A stretch of DNA of 64,000 nucleotides from Rusavskia elegans (GCA_011316305.1 SAUG01000082.1:310001-374000), one strand, 5' to 3'. Counted from the stretch's first letter, positions 47,847 to 60,449 are shown. Made by a program: numbers and translations. Notes: generated by a model not told the origin, from the sequence alone.

Positions 47847-50800
47847 TCAAGCGTCGACAGTACTCAAGATTCGTCTCGGCCCATGTGTGAACCTCTCGAC
47901 CAAAAGCGATCGCACAATTTCTGGGAAATGCCTCGCGGCATGCAGAGCGCTAACCGTCCCGTTACATCCCTCGTAACATAGCCTCGCACCCTTACCGACG
48001 AGAAATTTGACTGCTCGAAGTCGTCCCGCGGCACAAGCACCCATGAGGGGAGTGCCGTGCTCCCCGCCAACTTGTTCTAGGTCCGCACCTGCTTCGAGAA
48101 GAAGACTTATGAAACCTTCTTGCTGTGATAGAGACGTGACTGTGGATGCCGCATATAGGGGTGTCCCCACCGCTTGTGCCTGGTGTTTTAGCAGACTAGT
48201 GACGATGGATGGGGATAGCCGCCTCAGGAACTTTTTCAGAAGTGAGGTAGACATCTGAGGGTTCGATACTCCAGCGCTCAGGACATTGAGGACATTAGGA
48301 TCATAATCACCGAGCTTTGGTGAAAAGTTGATGATGGACAGTATTGTACGCCAATTCCCTCGGTATAGAATATCTGCCAGAGGAGACCAGCCCATGCAAT
48401 CCTCAACTCCTAGATTTTCATCACCGGTCAAAGCGAGAACAGGGACAATGAAGGTGTTCGGAGGTACAGCTGCACAATGTAGAACCGTCCAGCCGCTCTC
48501 GTCTCGCATCTGGAAGTCCGCCCCCCTGGCTTTCAATACTTGGAGTGATGCCCAACAGCCATTTCTTGCTGCTATCATACTTGGTGTCTCGAGCGATGTA
48601 TTAACAACGTGGAGATTTGCACCGTGGTCCAGTAGAAGTTCGATCATTGCTGGCTGATCTGATCCTGCCGCGAAGTACAAAGGTGTGCGATATTCGCTGT
48701 CCGTTGAGTTTGGCGACGCCCGACTTTCAAGTAGAAGTCTTGCAATTCTTAGATCACCATAGTGCGCAGCAACCTGCAAAGGGGTTGCTGTTTCTAAAAT
48801 CGGTGGGCGAGGGAAATTATCTTGCTGATCCTGACACGATTGGGGTAGCGGATTGGCTATTTGTGAGTCGATCAAAACGCGAGCTGAAGTCGGAGCCGGA
48901 GAAAAGTTCGAAACATTGAATGCTGTTGGGTCTATCAGCATGCTTCACAGCTGAAGGAAAGCGCTTCTTACAGTGCTCGCGTCGATAGTGGTGGACGATG
49001 AGTTGCACACATTCATAGTGTCTCTTCAAGACGGCAATATGGAGTGGATGTAAGATGATTTCGAGTTTAAATATCGAAGAAGGATACATATAAAGCAATT
49101 TTTGTAGAAGTCCCGTATAGTCAAATTCTGCGGCGAAGTGGAAGACTGTGTAGCAACTTACTGACCACCTATGGCCCGCAACGCCCTCAATGGAAGCACC
49201 TTGAAGTACCAAGAACTCAGCCATCTCAATTTTGTCTTGGCCCAGAGGACTTTGGAGAAGAAGGTAGAGTAGAGGGCTGCATCCATCACATTCATCAAAG
49301 CCGATGCTAAGACTCGTTCCCTCGTCAATGAGTCGCCTGCAAAGTTCTATATCCGCCAGATCTATAGCATCTTGAAGCATTCGCGACGTTGAGAATGAGT
49401 CGACACTTGTTCGAGATGCAGGATTAGGCTGTCGGCCAGACAGAACGACTTCTACAGTAAGCATCCAGTAAGTCAAGATCTGTTTTGGCAGAACAGGATC
49501 TAAAATTTACCTTGCTCTTCTTTATACTCCTTCAATATCTTCTCAGCACTGCTGTGGCAACACTTCTTTGCCAACAGAATTCCATAGTCTAGTCCTCGAA
49601 AATCTAGGTCAGGATTATACTGCAAAAACACGCGTATGACAGCTTCGTCTCCAAAGCGAATCGCTATTTGGAGGGCGGTTTCTCCTTCCAAACTTTTGAT
49701 CGTTGGATCTGCGCCTCTGGATAGAAGTAAAGAGACGTTCTGCGGACGAGCTCCCCAACCTGCAAGAGAAAGAGCGGTGAAGGATTTGTCGGTCACGACA
49801 TCAATATCAGTCACGAGATTCTCATCTATGAGAAACTCTAACGCATGACTTTCCTCATATATTGCTGCAATATGCAGTGGACTGAGCCCCTTAAAGAACT
49901 CATCCGTATTCCTACCTGATCCTCTTCTGCTCCAATCTATGGTGATTTGTTGGAGAATCTGTAGAATTCCAAGAAAGCCCCCCATACAGGCAAAGTGAGT
50001 CACGTTGCAGCCATCCCTGTTAAGTGCGTGGATATCGGCTCCACTGGACAATAGTATTTTCATGAGCTCTGTCTTTCCATCGCGAGCGACGATCATCAGA
50101 GGGGTTTCTCCACTCGAGGGACATCTGTCGTTGGGATTAAGTCTGTTGCTCATAAGAATCTCTAGATTTTTATGAGTACTTTTAGTCGCTTTTGCTAGAC
50201 ACGCTGCTCTTACGACGCCACTGATTTGCTTGTTCTCGCGTTGGATTTTGGACCGCGAGAGTAAATCTTGTAGAAGTGTAGAACTACAGCCATTCAGACA
50301 AGCAACCTTGATGATAGAGGAGTCTCCAGTGACTGCATCCACATCAGGCAAATGTTTCAGGAATTTGTAGGCTAGTTCCTCATCCTGGATTGTAAGGGCC
50401 GCTATAGTCAACTCCGGGTTGGTACACACGCGCTGCGAAGTCTCCCTTAGTGAGACACAATCTAATGCCATATGCATCATTTGAGTCGCAGTATAATAAA
50501 GTTCAGACTTTCCACTGCTATTTAAGTCCAAGCTCGAATTCTGCCACATATCTACTAGTAACTGCAGCGTGGACTTTCCTGCCGAGTTCTTTCTCCCAAG
50601 ATCTGTGTCAGAGACTAGAATACCAAATGCTTCCAGCAGCCATTCGGACTCAGGTGTAGACTTAGCCCGACGCTTCATGCCATAGTCGTGGCCATTCTCA
50701 TTAGTCAACGTCATATTGGCACAGTGAGAAAGCAGTAAATGAATCGGCATAACCCCATCTTCTCGGGCATGGGAAACATCGAGCCCCTGCTCTATAAGTG

Positions 50801-53800
50801 TCTCCAGAACTGCGCTAGTTCCCTCATTGAGGTGGAGGAGGGCAGAATGAAGCACGGTTGAACCGTCATTGGTGACTGCGCTGACATCAGAGCCGTTTCT
50901 TAGAAGGACTCGAACGGCGTCAGAGAACCCAGATAGAGTGGCCAGATGTAGTGCCGTAGATCCGTCATAATCTTTGTCCGTGGTCGTACACCCGGCACGA
51001 AGGAGCCAATCTATGTTCTCAGTGGATCCTACGGAGGCGGCGCTCAACAGCAGCGACCACCCATCTTTTGTCCTCATACTACTGAGCAATGGCATTGGCG
51101 TTGAATACTTCGCCAAGGTCTCCAGTGCCTGCTTTGTCTGGTTGGTCGCAGCCCAATGCCACAAGCTGAGTCCCTGATCGTCGAGTAGTATATCAATCGA
51201 AAATTTTTCTAAGAAGTGTTCAAGACACTGGACGCCGACACTGTGTATAGCATGGTGTATTGCATTTCCTCCCTCGCAGTCCACCTCATAGGGGTCAGCT
51301 CCGCGGCTGAGAAGTAGCTTGACAACATCCAGGTGATCATTCATCGCCGCGTAATGTAACGCGGTTAGTCCAGTTTCTTCCTCAGCTGCTCGTAGGTCAA
51401 TGGACTGGCCTCCTAATATCTGATCGACGACCTCCACTTGGCCGAATTCAGCTGCAGCACGCAAAGCTGACTCGAGCTCTGGTCTTGTGAAGTGTCTAGC
51501 CTTATTGATGCCCGGCATTCCCGTAGCATTCCCAGAGCTTCGGAATTTGTTAGTTAGTCTCAATATCCTGGAGTAATCTCTGGCTTCTACCGTTTGACCT
51601 TGGATTCGGTCCATTATCCCCTGGATTTCATCGTAACCCAAGTCGTTCTCACCAATCTTGTCTATGAAACTCTCCAGCAGCTTCAGGCAACGCTCATCAA
51701 GTTGCGCTCCTTTGTCGATGAGCTGACTAGCAGTATCAAAGTTCCATAACTGTAGACTCAAAAAGAGGGGCGACAAGGTTCCCTGATAGTAATTTGGATC
51801 CGCACCTGCTGCTAGGAGAATCTCAAGAACACGACACTGCTCTTCCGATCGCCGACCTCTCTCCAGCGAACCCAGACCTCTCTCTAGCGAATTGAGCCAT
51901 TCTTCATCGCGGAATCGCTTAAAAGCTCTCAACTCCAAGAGGGTGCAATGAAGTGGAGTCCCAAACGCACTAATCCGGTTGAGGTCGCAGCCAATGCTAC
52001 CTATCAACCATGTGCATACCTCAGGGAGACACAAAATGGAGGCAAAGTGTAGTGCGGTTGCTTCTGCAATTGCCAGGTTCATATTGTCCAGCCACCACTG
52101 ATTACGATCTATGTGATTGTCAGCCCAGAGGATGATCCAGTCGTGAAGCCATGATAGTAATGTCCCGGTCTTTGACGGATTCAAGAGTCGTTTTGCTAGT
52201 GAAAAGACCTCACGGTCTGCAAGTTGCGGGCGAGCAAGGTCGTACCAGTTATGTACAGCATACTGACGGAAAGGGTAATCTTTAAATCGACGGTGTGTGA
52301 CTGCCTCGTTGATATAAACCCCTTGGTCAAAATCGCAGAAGTTGAGGTAAGTAAGGCAGACCTTTGCAAGATCGTTCTCGTCGTGACCGGGACCAACTCT
52401 GTACAGGGCAAATTCGCCTGTATCGTTATCGTCAAGCTGCAGCAAAAATTCCTTCACCGTGAAGTGAGCCAATTCGAGGCGTTCGAGACGATCTGCCCCC
52501 TTTCGTACAAGGCTGCTGCACCACCGAAGCACTTCGAACTCATCTGGGATACTATCGATGTCTCTTTTTGTGTCACCAATATTTATTGACACAGCTTCAC
52601 ACAACGCTTCGTTCGACATGTCCCATGATCTGTGAACTATCCACCTCAAAGTTCTCGAAACCAGTAACTGTGTCTCCCTAGGGCGTACATTGACGCCTCG
52701 CAGAATTCTTTCGTATGTGGCAGGCAAGGTTGGTGGGAGATTTCCTAGTGCTTTGCGTCGACTTGAATCATTTGGCAGTTCGCACAGGTAGTCCATTTGG
52801 CAAGCGACCCATCGAAACCTTGTTGTAAAAGGTCGTCAGCGACTTGCCGCCCTTAAATAAGGGCCATAAAGCCGATATAAACGGGAAAACTCTTGAGGGT
52901 CATACATACATGCCTTCCGCCCCCTCCACCAGTTTCTCCATGATGTAGTCCTTCAAGGACTGATCCTTAATACGGAGCTTGTGATTACGAGTTCGAGCAT
53001 CCATCTCCGCACCGACATACAGCCTCAAATCGCTGCTTCTCGCTGCTATAGCTATCTGTGCGTAGTCTTCAAGATATTCGCGGATCTCGACTTCGTTCCT
53101 ACTCAAGAAAAGGGTCTGGATGTTTGTCTCTTTGTCTTCTTGATTGAGACTTGCTAGAAGCTCAGTCACCTCCGCCGTATTGACTCCACACTCATCTAGT
53201 CCATCGACTACGATCGTAGCCTGGTTGAAGCTTATAGTCAGATCACAAATAAGATCGCGCAACTCTTGAGGATTATATACAACGTTGTCTTTGTACTCTG
53301 GATTGTGTTCATCGCAAAACAGTTTGACTTTCTCAAAGCTTTCTTCATCCTGTTTAGCGATCTGTTGCACGAGTGATCCCAGTATCCAATGGGGCTTTTG
53401 TGTTGCGGAATCCTTATAGTCGCAATAAAAGAAGGCGACAGCATGGTTGCTATTGCTTTCCCGTAAAATCTCCTCAATGACGGTCGCCGCAAGTACAGTC
53501 TTGCCCGCTCCAGGGATTCCCTGAAGCCAAAGCTTGGAGTTCTCCGTCTGAGCCCAATGCCGGTATTCCTGGCTTTCTATTAACCATAGGCCTGTACCTG
53601 ATTGCCGAAGCTTCAAACCCATCTTCTGATTCTTACTTGGGTCGGTGGGCCCAAAAGAATTCAAGATACTTTGACGCTTCTCGTTGATGGCGATGCGCGT
53701 GTCCGCTTCGTGTCTTTGCTTGAGGGTTGTGTTGATTTCATTGACGGTGTCACGAATATCGTCTTGGCTGGAGAGTAGCTGTACCAATCCTGACATGCTA

Positions 53801-54225
53801 TCGGCTTTGAGCGCCAGTCCCAGTGTCGTTTTATGTCGTTCACACTCTGCTAGAAGAGTCTTGACTTCTGAAGATGAGAACGGCCAGCGAAGCTTGCGCT
53901 TGATCGATTCAATCGTCTGAGTCTGAAGTGAAGATGTACTGTCTTTATCTAAGATTTTCCTCATCTTCTCCAAAGTCTGCGTGCAAGAGTTGATATGATG
54001 AGTCCGTATGGTTGTTGCAACAAACACTTTAGGGTCCAATTGTTGACACACGAGGTGCAAACTACTCAAGATGCCATACAGCGCACCAACCTCAGATGAT
54101 AGAGCCGAAATTTCTTTAGAGGCTCCCTTGACAGCCTGCACGTACTTGAAGATTCTGCAAAAGACTAAGTCCGTTAGAGTAACGAGCCCACCAATGCCAC
54201 TGGCAACGGAAAGAGGATCAGCCAT
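47847..54225 (-). CDS. Giant NACHT-ankyrin NLR (STAND protein)
   Basis: Fungal NOD-like receptor of roughly 2000 residues. Exons: 52910-54225, 49511-52818, a third from 49451, and a last one ending at 47847; introns 1 and 2 (91 and 59 nt) join in frame. The N-terminus, MADPLSVASGIGGLVTLTDLVF, is the helical STAND N-terminal (Helo-like) type. The NACHT domain has Walker A (GIPGAGKT) and Walker B (ATIVVDGLDECG); FRWVACQMDYLCEL crosses the first junction, as usual in this family. Then come HFTVKEFLL and a long ankyrin array: LTALHYAAMNDHLDVVKLLLSRGADP, GSTALHLATLSGFSDAVRVLLRNGSD, GETPLMIVARDGKTELMKILLSSGAD and many more down to 47900. The junction between exons 3 and 4 (about 48980-48930) is unsolved: the frame changes and the best intron would be only 40 nt, so a small frameshift is possible. 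Role: intracellular non-self sensor. Confidence 0.85.
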
Positions 54226-55099
54226 TGTTGCTGCAGAGCCGTCAGATCCAGTCTACCAGACAGGAGACCTAGCCAAAATAGGCTCTTGCAAATTTTACTG
54301 TCCCTAAGCAGTCCTAGTCAACCATGAGAAGAGTCGATCGATAAACAAGGGAAGAACAGTGATCTATCCAAGGATAAGGGAACGAGGGACATGCCAGTGC
54401 GAAGATGAGGGGAAGCAACAAGGCTGTGGGCATGAGGCTGAAAAGACAGCGAGTCTGTGTCCAAGGCGATCGATTGGCTGGCAGGACCAAGGGACTAAAG
54501 CGAAGCGGCATTAGGGGGCTGCAGCACGCCCTGCATACACTTCCCAGGAGCTACCAACGCCGTGCAGCATGTGCCTCATCGCCTACTGCACCAAACAGGT
54601 CTTTAGCGTTGGAGCCTTGTACACGAGTACTGGTGTCAACGATGGAATGATGGTAGTCATTGCGTCTTGCAGCAGATGACCTTTTCTTTCCTTTCCCACA
54701 GAAACATGACTGCAGATGCTGGATAGAGCCAGGTGGTCGAAAGTGTGGGTATGGGCCAGAACCACAATACTCTGTCCGTGGGCTTCGGTGAGAAGAGCCG
54801 GGGAAATATTCGATATAAGTGATTTTTGCAAGGTCTCTAGAACATATCTATTCTTTGCTGCGTGTCTCCTCGTCCCACAACTGAACATCGATGGCCCCAA
54901 CTCTTCTGCCGTATAAAGCTCGTAGTCGATCTTACAGGCATCTCGTGCGGCTCGACAGCCATCCATCTCATGTGATCGAACAGTATAACCTGGGTTTCGC
55001 TCCAGAGGTATCTCCTGTGGTAGTTGTATATCAGTGGGCACACTGTACTTTGAAAGCTGGGTATGAAGACAGCCTGCCATCCTCCCTTTCGGGATGCGA
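54226..55099. other. Upstream region of the giant NLR gene
   Basis: Promoter side of the NLR gene, then minus-strand frames (54583-55080) that may belong to the transmembrane-gene remnant that follows (cytosolic tail QEIPLERNPGYTVRSHEMDG, then ELYTAEELG). Not assignable with certainty. Confidence 0.35.
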
Positions 55100-55330
55100 C
55101 TATTGTGTAGTTTGCTGTGGTGATGTCCACCATAAGAACCAGATAAAGATGAAGGAAAGAACGATTAGACCAGCGAGACCTCCAACAACGAAGCTTGCAA
55201 CGGCGCCCGTGGTATTAGGCTTATTGGTGGCAGAGTCGTTCGATTTCGGTGCGGGTGACACTGGAGATGGAACTACGGTACCGATGCCCGAGACGTAAGT
55301 AGTTGAAGTGCTGATAGGGAAGATCCTCTG
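54850..55330 (-). pseudogene. Single-pass membrane protein remnant
   Basis: On the minus strand I read a Ser/Thr/Pro-rich stalk (TSTTYVSGIGTVVPSPVS) followed by a transmembrane segment (AVASFVVGGLAGLIVLSFIFIWFLWW). A typical cytosolic tail continues in another frame (PQEIPLERNPGYTVRSHEMDG). The only intron that would join stalk and tail is 31 nt, which is too short, and upstream of the stalk the frame closes at a TGA without a Cys-rich ectodomain. It therefore looks like a damaged member of the common fungal family with an extracellular Cys-rich domain, stalk, one membrane span and tail. An intact relative in architecture is encoded at 60450-61196. A multi-exon intact gene is not fully excluded. 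Confidence 0.4.
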
Positions 55331-55689
55331 ATCTGTAGCTGTAGGTGCTGCTGACCAAAGCTTATGCCTTGCTCCAGGAAGGGATATGGAGAAGCTAAGA
55401 TAGGACCGGCCAGTACGGGCATGTCATCTGCGTCGTCACCTCGAAGACTTTTTTGTTGAAGAGCAGCTCTTGAATGATTGGATATCAGATATGCGGCGAA
55501 GGCCTCCTCTTGTTACGCATGGACATTTCCCCCATTGGTTTCCTTTGGTTCTTCTCGACTTCATTGCCAGATGGAAGACAATTTGCATACAGTTTCAGTT
55601 GTTATCCACGGAAAAAAATCCCTTGACCAAGCCCAATGATTCCGTCGAACATCTCATGTGGAAAGTTGTTATGAGGCAAGGAATTTCCT

Positions 55690-56000
55690 TTCATTGCCAC
55701 TGAACCTATGCCAATACACTCTCCTCATTTATCCTCGACTAAACTACTAAGTCGAGGGATCTTTACATGCAATAATCTGCATGCAACGTTCGTATGGAGT
55801 CGATGTTGTCAGCGGGTACCACCAGTACCGTTGTTCCTAAGACTCTCCCTTGACCACCACTAGCTTAATGCCAACGAACTTTCCTTGTTCATCCTCGACT
55901 CGGCAAGTTGAGGAGCCCCTGCATGCAAGCCTTTGCATACAGCCGTTCACACGGGGCTTATATCGCCCAAGGGTAATACCAATGGAGCTAAGCCCAAATT
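55690..56000. repeat. Imperfect tandem duplication, about 160-bp period
   Basis: Copy one (about 55690-55830) and copy two (about 55850-56000) share an ordered set of words: ATGCCAA (55708 and 55868), TCATCCTCGACT or TTATCCTCGACT, then GCATGCAA, then a GTAC/ATACCA block. Spacing between equivalent bases is about 160. The copies differ at many sites, so the event is old or mutated. No gene is readable across it. Confidence 0.5.
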
Positions 56001-56290
56001 GGTCGACAATGCCATGGCTCGCACTTCGGGTGTACCATGGTTGGTATTCGACCTGGTCCACCACACAACCTCGACTGCTATCTTGCCGCAAGATTGTTGT
56101 TTCTTCTTCAGTCTATCTTGAGAGGACCTTCATTTGGTTCGATTCTTACATTCAATGGCTGCTGGTCAACAATCCTTTTTAGTTTTGTCTCCCTTGACGG
56201 TTTGTACTAGCGCTGAGAGGATACAGGAACCCAACACAGCAAGACTCATGGAATCATCGCCACGTTCAAACGAGTGAGCGGTTCGGAACG

Positions 56291-56870
56291 ATGTGGATAG
56301 GTGGAATGGCGAAGGATCATACTGTGTCTGCCTTGAGACATTGGGTGAATAATCATGCCCTCGGAGACGACTTTATCCGCAGCATTTTCTTGAAGGAGCG
56401 CGCGGCACGAGTTCTTGACGATCTCCAACGTATCTACGACGAATTGGACACTAGAGAGGGTCTAAGAAATCCGAACTTGGCCACCAGATTAATCGTTGAG
56501 CTGGCTCAAGTGTGTCTGCCCACGCTCTTGACTTTTGCACATGCTTTGACCATCTCAGGGTGGCACCAATGATACTAAATTGTTTTTGAATAAGCTAATG
56601 AAAGCCATCGACAGCTGCGGAGACAAGATTAATATCCTTGCAAATGGCGTGGAAAATGCAACTTTAACTACCACGGCTGCGAGTGTCCTCGTATACTTCG
56701 TCGTCGAAATGGACCTATTCTTAGCCGAAGTGGTTGAAAAAAAGGGTCGAGGTGAATGTAGTGCCCTTCGGCAAAAGTCTTGCCCGTATCGAGAATTCAG
56801 GGTTTCATCAGGAAAGTGGAGAAGCTTTACAGGTCGCTTGTCACATGTTTAAGGCAAAAGTACAAGGATA
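56291..56870 (+). pseudogene. N-terminal piece of a fungal hypothetical gene, frameshifted
   Basis: The frame ALRHWVNNHALGDDFIRSIFLKERAARVLDDLQRIYDEL runs to 56509. A 49-nt intron (56510-56558, good GT-AG) leads to GGTNDTKLFLNKLMKAIDSCGDKINIL and LVYFVVEMDLFLAEVVEKK. Just after the A-run and GGG at about 56737-56746 the text jumps one frame: EVNVVPFGKSLARIENSG continues out of phase. A one-base indel in this homopolymer explains it best. The piece then stops and the tandem repeat at 56851 begins, so the gene is cut there as well. No named domain. Possibly the front of the same broken gene whose rear part lies at 58096-59290, split by inserted sequence; that is inference. Confidence 0.4.
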
Positions 56871-57225
56871 AGCATCGATTATATTATCCGAAGGGTCCTT
56901 CAAATATGTAAAACAGGAGAGATTTCTAATAGAATATCTACAAGGATCTAATTCGTGCTACACTAGATAGATTATTACGTACTTCGGTGACTAAGTCAGG
57001 TTATAATAGAGGTATCTTTCATACCGCTTATTAAAAGTCCAAGGTAAAAGTATAAAAACAAGTATCGATTATAATATCCGAAGGGTCTTTTATATAAGTA
57101 AGACCGGAGGGATCGCTAACAGAGTATCTACAAGGATCTAGTTCGTGCTATGCTGGATGGATTGTCACGTACTTTGAATGGCAAGGCAGGTCATAATGTA
57201 GGAATCTCACAATATCCTACCGTTC
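56851..57225. repeat. Two-unit tandem repeat, 190-bp period
   Basis: Unit one starts at 56851 (AAGGCAAAAGTA), unit two at 57041 (AAGGTAAAAGTA). They share long ordered matches such as GTATCGATTATAATATCCGAAGGGTC and GAGTATCTACAAGGATCTAGTTCGTG in slightly changed form. Most differences I see are transitions: unit one has TAGATAG where unit two has TGGATGG, and GTTATAATA where unit two has GTCATAATG. This C-to-T/G-to-A pattern recalls RIP acting on a short duplicated segment. Confidence 0.75.
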
Positions 57226-58095
57226 TCCAAATCCCGTGTTCACATTGCCCAACTATGCGATAGAGTCGTCATGTCTTGTCATATCACAGACCAATCGTCT
57301 TGGGGGTGTAAGAGAGCCGTTACAGAGATGAGGGACGCTTTTACATCGATTGCTCGGATCACAAATGTAGAGGTACATATACACGCAAGGCTCTCGTTGT
57401 ATACGACTATCTGCGCCACACGATATCACCAGTAGAAGTCAAGCTCTGATAAGACAACTATTGTCTATACTTCGTCTTGACAATTTTGAGTTGACTATTT
57501 CCCCTAGCGAACCTTGCTTGGCAGAATGCACCGGCTCGATGCATTTCGGGGACGATGGTAACGTTTGAAAGACCCAATGGAGACCGATATTCTACAGCAA
57601 GAGAGGATTGTTATACAGCGAGTAATGTAAGTACCCGGGACTATGCCAAGGTATTGCTATCTAGTCCATTTAATTGATAATCCATTCATCTTTCCCAGAA
57701 CATAAGTCCTCACATGGTGCATTGTGAGGCATTGCAAGTGTTGCGTGCCAGCCAGAGTAGGAAGACTATTGGCACAATAGTGGAGCCTGGCCCCCGAAGC
57801 ATATATGCTATGTCTTGCCAGGTCTCCTCTGTCTCGGTCCTCGTTATTATCGGGCTACGCTGATGGAGCAATCTTCTTTTATGCTCACAGTAATGAAACA
57901 GTTGATATTATGAGAACGTAGTTGGTTATTTATTCTTCTTTTATATGGTATGGCATGGCTGGCTCTCTTACAATTCATGGGCAATTGCGGGACAACACTC
58001 CGCCTCTATCCAAAATATCGCCTATACACCTTCGAAGATTTTGAAGATCCACACAGGACCCAAGTCTGTCTGGACAGCGGCGACTTATCTCAGCA
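57226..58095. other. Unassigned region
   Basis: No convincing gene. Short frames near 57945-58148 look like noise in front of the next relic. Composition is slightly AT-rich but CA/TG are present. Confidence 0.35.
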
Positions 58096-59290
58096 TTGTT
58101 TTCATTGGGAACAAGCTCTTCGATCACATTTGCCACAATAACATCTGATCTTATACAGCCTTTGATCGCATATCTTGAACATGAACTAGGGACGCGTGTG
58201 AAAAACTATCATCAGCCTATCCTCGACCAATGCGGCTTCTCACCTCAAGCCGATATCGCCAAGACAACACTGAATCTAGTGGTGAAGGTAGCTACCTTAA
58301 TAAAAGATCCCGAAGAGAGGATTGAGAGGCAAATAAGTACCGACATGGTCATCAGCGCAGTAGGTCGTAAAAATGGCGTAGCATTGCCACTCAGCGATAT
58401 TCCAGTCGAAGTCATGTAAGGGATGTTTAGCCTGTTGGGGTTTATGACCATGCTCTTCGAGATACCAAGGGATCTTTCAGGGAAAGAATTGTTCCTATCG
58501 AAACCGATGGATCCATTGATTTTCAATGCTCGTAAACCTGTACACCACACGAAACTTTCATCTGAGCGTTTTAAATGCGAGCTTTGGGGTTTTTATTCCT
58601 CGTCGAAGAAGGCATAAGCTAAAATCGCTTGACAGTTGGCCACCGAAGCAACCAGAATCAATTGATCTCAGTACCTCGGTGTTGAACGAACTCTTCAGCA
58701 CTCACTTGATGTTCGACCGAAACACGAGGACGGTGTCGCTGTTCCGCTTTCCGACTTTCTGTGCTTTGAACTGCTCGCGACCAGGGGAAAGGACTCTCTT
58801 CGATTAGTAGGTATATATGACAGACATGTCAATCGAATCTCTTGTGACAGATGATCATAGCATTATGGATGACTGGCAGCAATCAGAGTCCGTCCTAGCT
58901 GATGCCAATCGATCAATGTTTCGAGACGCATTACTCTCCTACCGACTTCTCTTCGGTCAAGACCTTGACTCGAGACGGCTTTTCAGCAGCCAAGAAAAGA
59001 AGCTTGCAAGCAAGGATGGATTCACAGATCGACTGTTGGTCCAGATCTGTGGTCACTCTAAGGATATTCCCAAACTGACCGATGATGCCTTCTACGAGCA
59101 GGCTTTTTATAACAGTATTATCGACTCGCCTCACTTCGGCCCCCTTCTCGAAGTCCTTCAGAAATATGTCAGCGCAAGGAAGCCAAGAAATGTAAAAGAT
59201 CTATGACATGACAGGCGTGGTCCGGGACAATGGGTACTCATCTGGATCGTTCTCATATAGCTGTCTCTGGTACAGATTGGTCTTGGAGCC
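58096..59290 (+). pseudogene. Relic of fungal hypothetical gene with C-terminal membrane span
   Basis: Consecutive plus-strand pieces read as one protein with breaks. They are ITSDLIQPLIAYLEHELGTR, then VVKVATLIKDPEERIERQIS to 58418; then a piece with LLGFMTMLFEIPRDLSGKEL; then RRRHKLKSLDSWPPKQPESI and FRFPTFCALNC; then 58817-59206 with MFRDALLSYRLLFGQDLDSRRLF, LLVQICGHSKDIPKL and a VLQKYVSARKPRNVKDL end. Past the TGA at 59204-59206 the same frame continues GPGQWVLIWIVLI, a TAG, then LSLVQIGLGACQV. That is the Trp-rich membrane helix expected at the end of this family. A TGA in place of TGG and a TAG in place of CAG fit C-to-T/G-to-A damage. The family is common in ascomycetes but has no named function. 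Confidence 0.5.
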
Positions 59291-60449
59291 TGCCAAGTAA
59301 GGCTTGCACAGGTGCAGGCAGGTATGGCTTGCAGAGATCTCTTTGCCCAAGGAATAGTATATGTTGGAGTATGACTTGACCAGTCGCATGAAAGAAGGCA
59401 ATGACGAAATTCAACTTGGTCTGCGGCGTCGCCTGAATGCACGAAAACGCGAGCATGCTGATTCGTTACCCACTGCGCGAGTAGTTGATGCAACCTGCAG
59501 TCATATCCCGGATTGGGGAATGATGTACAATTCCACCGCATTATCGCGGCTAAAATTGTTCGTTGTGTCTGGCTTTGGTTGCTTTCCCCTCATTCTTTAC
59601 ATGGCGCACTACCTCGTTGCCTACGCCGTTTCATTGCATTTCAGATAGTATCTCGGTCACGCCATCCAGAAATCGATGTCTCTACTTCTCGCGGGCATTC
59701 AGATGGGGATAGCGGCCGAAGTGCGCCAGTCTCGACCCCGGATGCCAACAAAGATCTGATCGTCCGCTGCTATTGCAGACGGTATGGCTACAAGCGGCGC
59801 TGTGTCGTAGTACCCTTCTCAAAGAGCCATCATCCTTCTTGACTGGTCCCCACAAGTACAGGTTCACATTGTCACTCGAGCAATACTGTCGTCAAGAACC
59901 ACAGTTCATGCAACTCTTCGAGGTTCATTTCGTCCCGTACGGTTCCCCACGCTCTTCCACCAAATGCTTTCCTCGATCATTTTTCTACCATACTTTTAGT
60001 TGCTGTGGCCTTCGCACAACGCCCGAGCGTGCGTCCTTCCCTCACTTGAGTTCTCTTCCTCCCGGCGCTGTGGCTTCCTGACAATGGTGTTCCAAGATGG
60101 CATCCAATTTCGCTGAGTCGTAGGGGGATTCATTCTAATATCGTGTCTAGCCTCAGAGTTAGACAAGTCAAGCCGAGCGCCAGGTGTGATACAAATTACG
60201 CCAACGGCAGTGATCTCTGATTCCAGCAACCGCTGTAAATGTCTCCCGTGGAGCTGGTAGGCTCCCAAGCCAATGAAGCCGGTATTGCACAAGTCCGATG
60301 TTCCATGCTTATCCAGTTTCGGCGTGCAGTGGCTGTCACCTGGAAGTAACCTCTTCCGGATATTCTAACATAGGAAATATGTAGGATAACACTGACTGAT
60401 CTCCAGCTATCTTGCTGACGAACCCAGTTCGCCGAATGCTTCCACACTC
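59291..60449. other. Mosaic region without assigned gene
   Basis: Several overlapping short frames on both strands (59361-59648, 59773-60081, 59996-60292). A plus-strand stretch near 59975-60025 (STILLVAVAFAQR) resembles a signal peptide and could be the first exon of the membrane protein that follows, but I cannot connect them. Confidence 0.3.
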
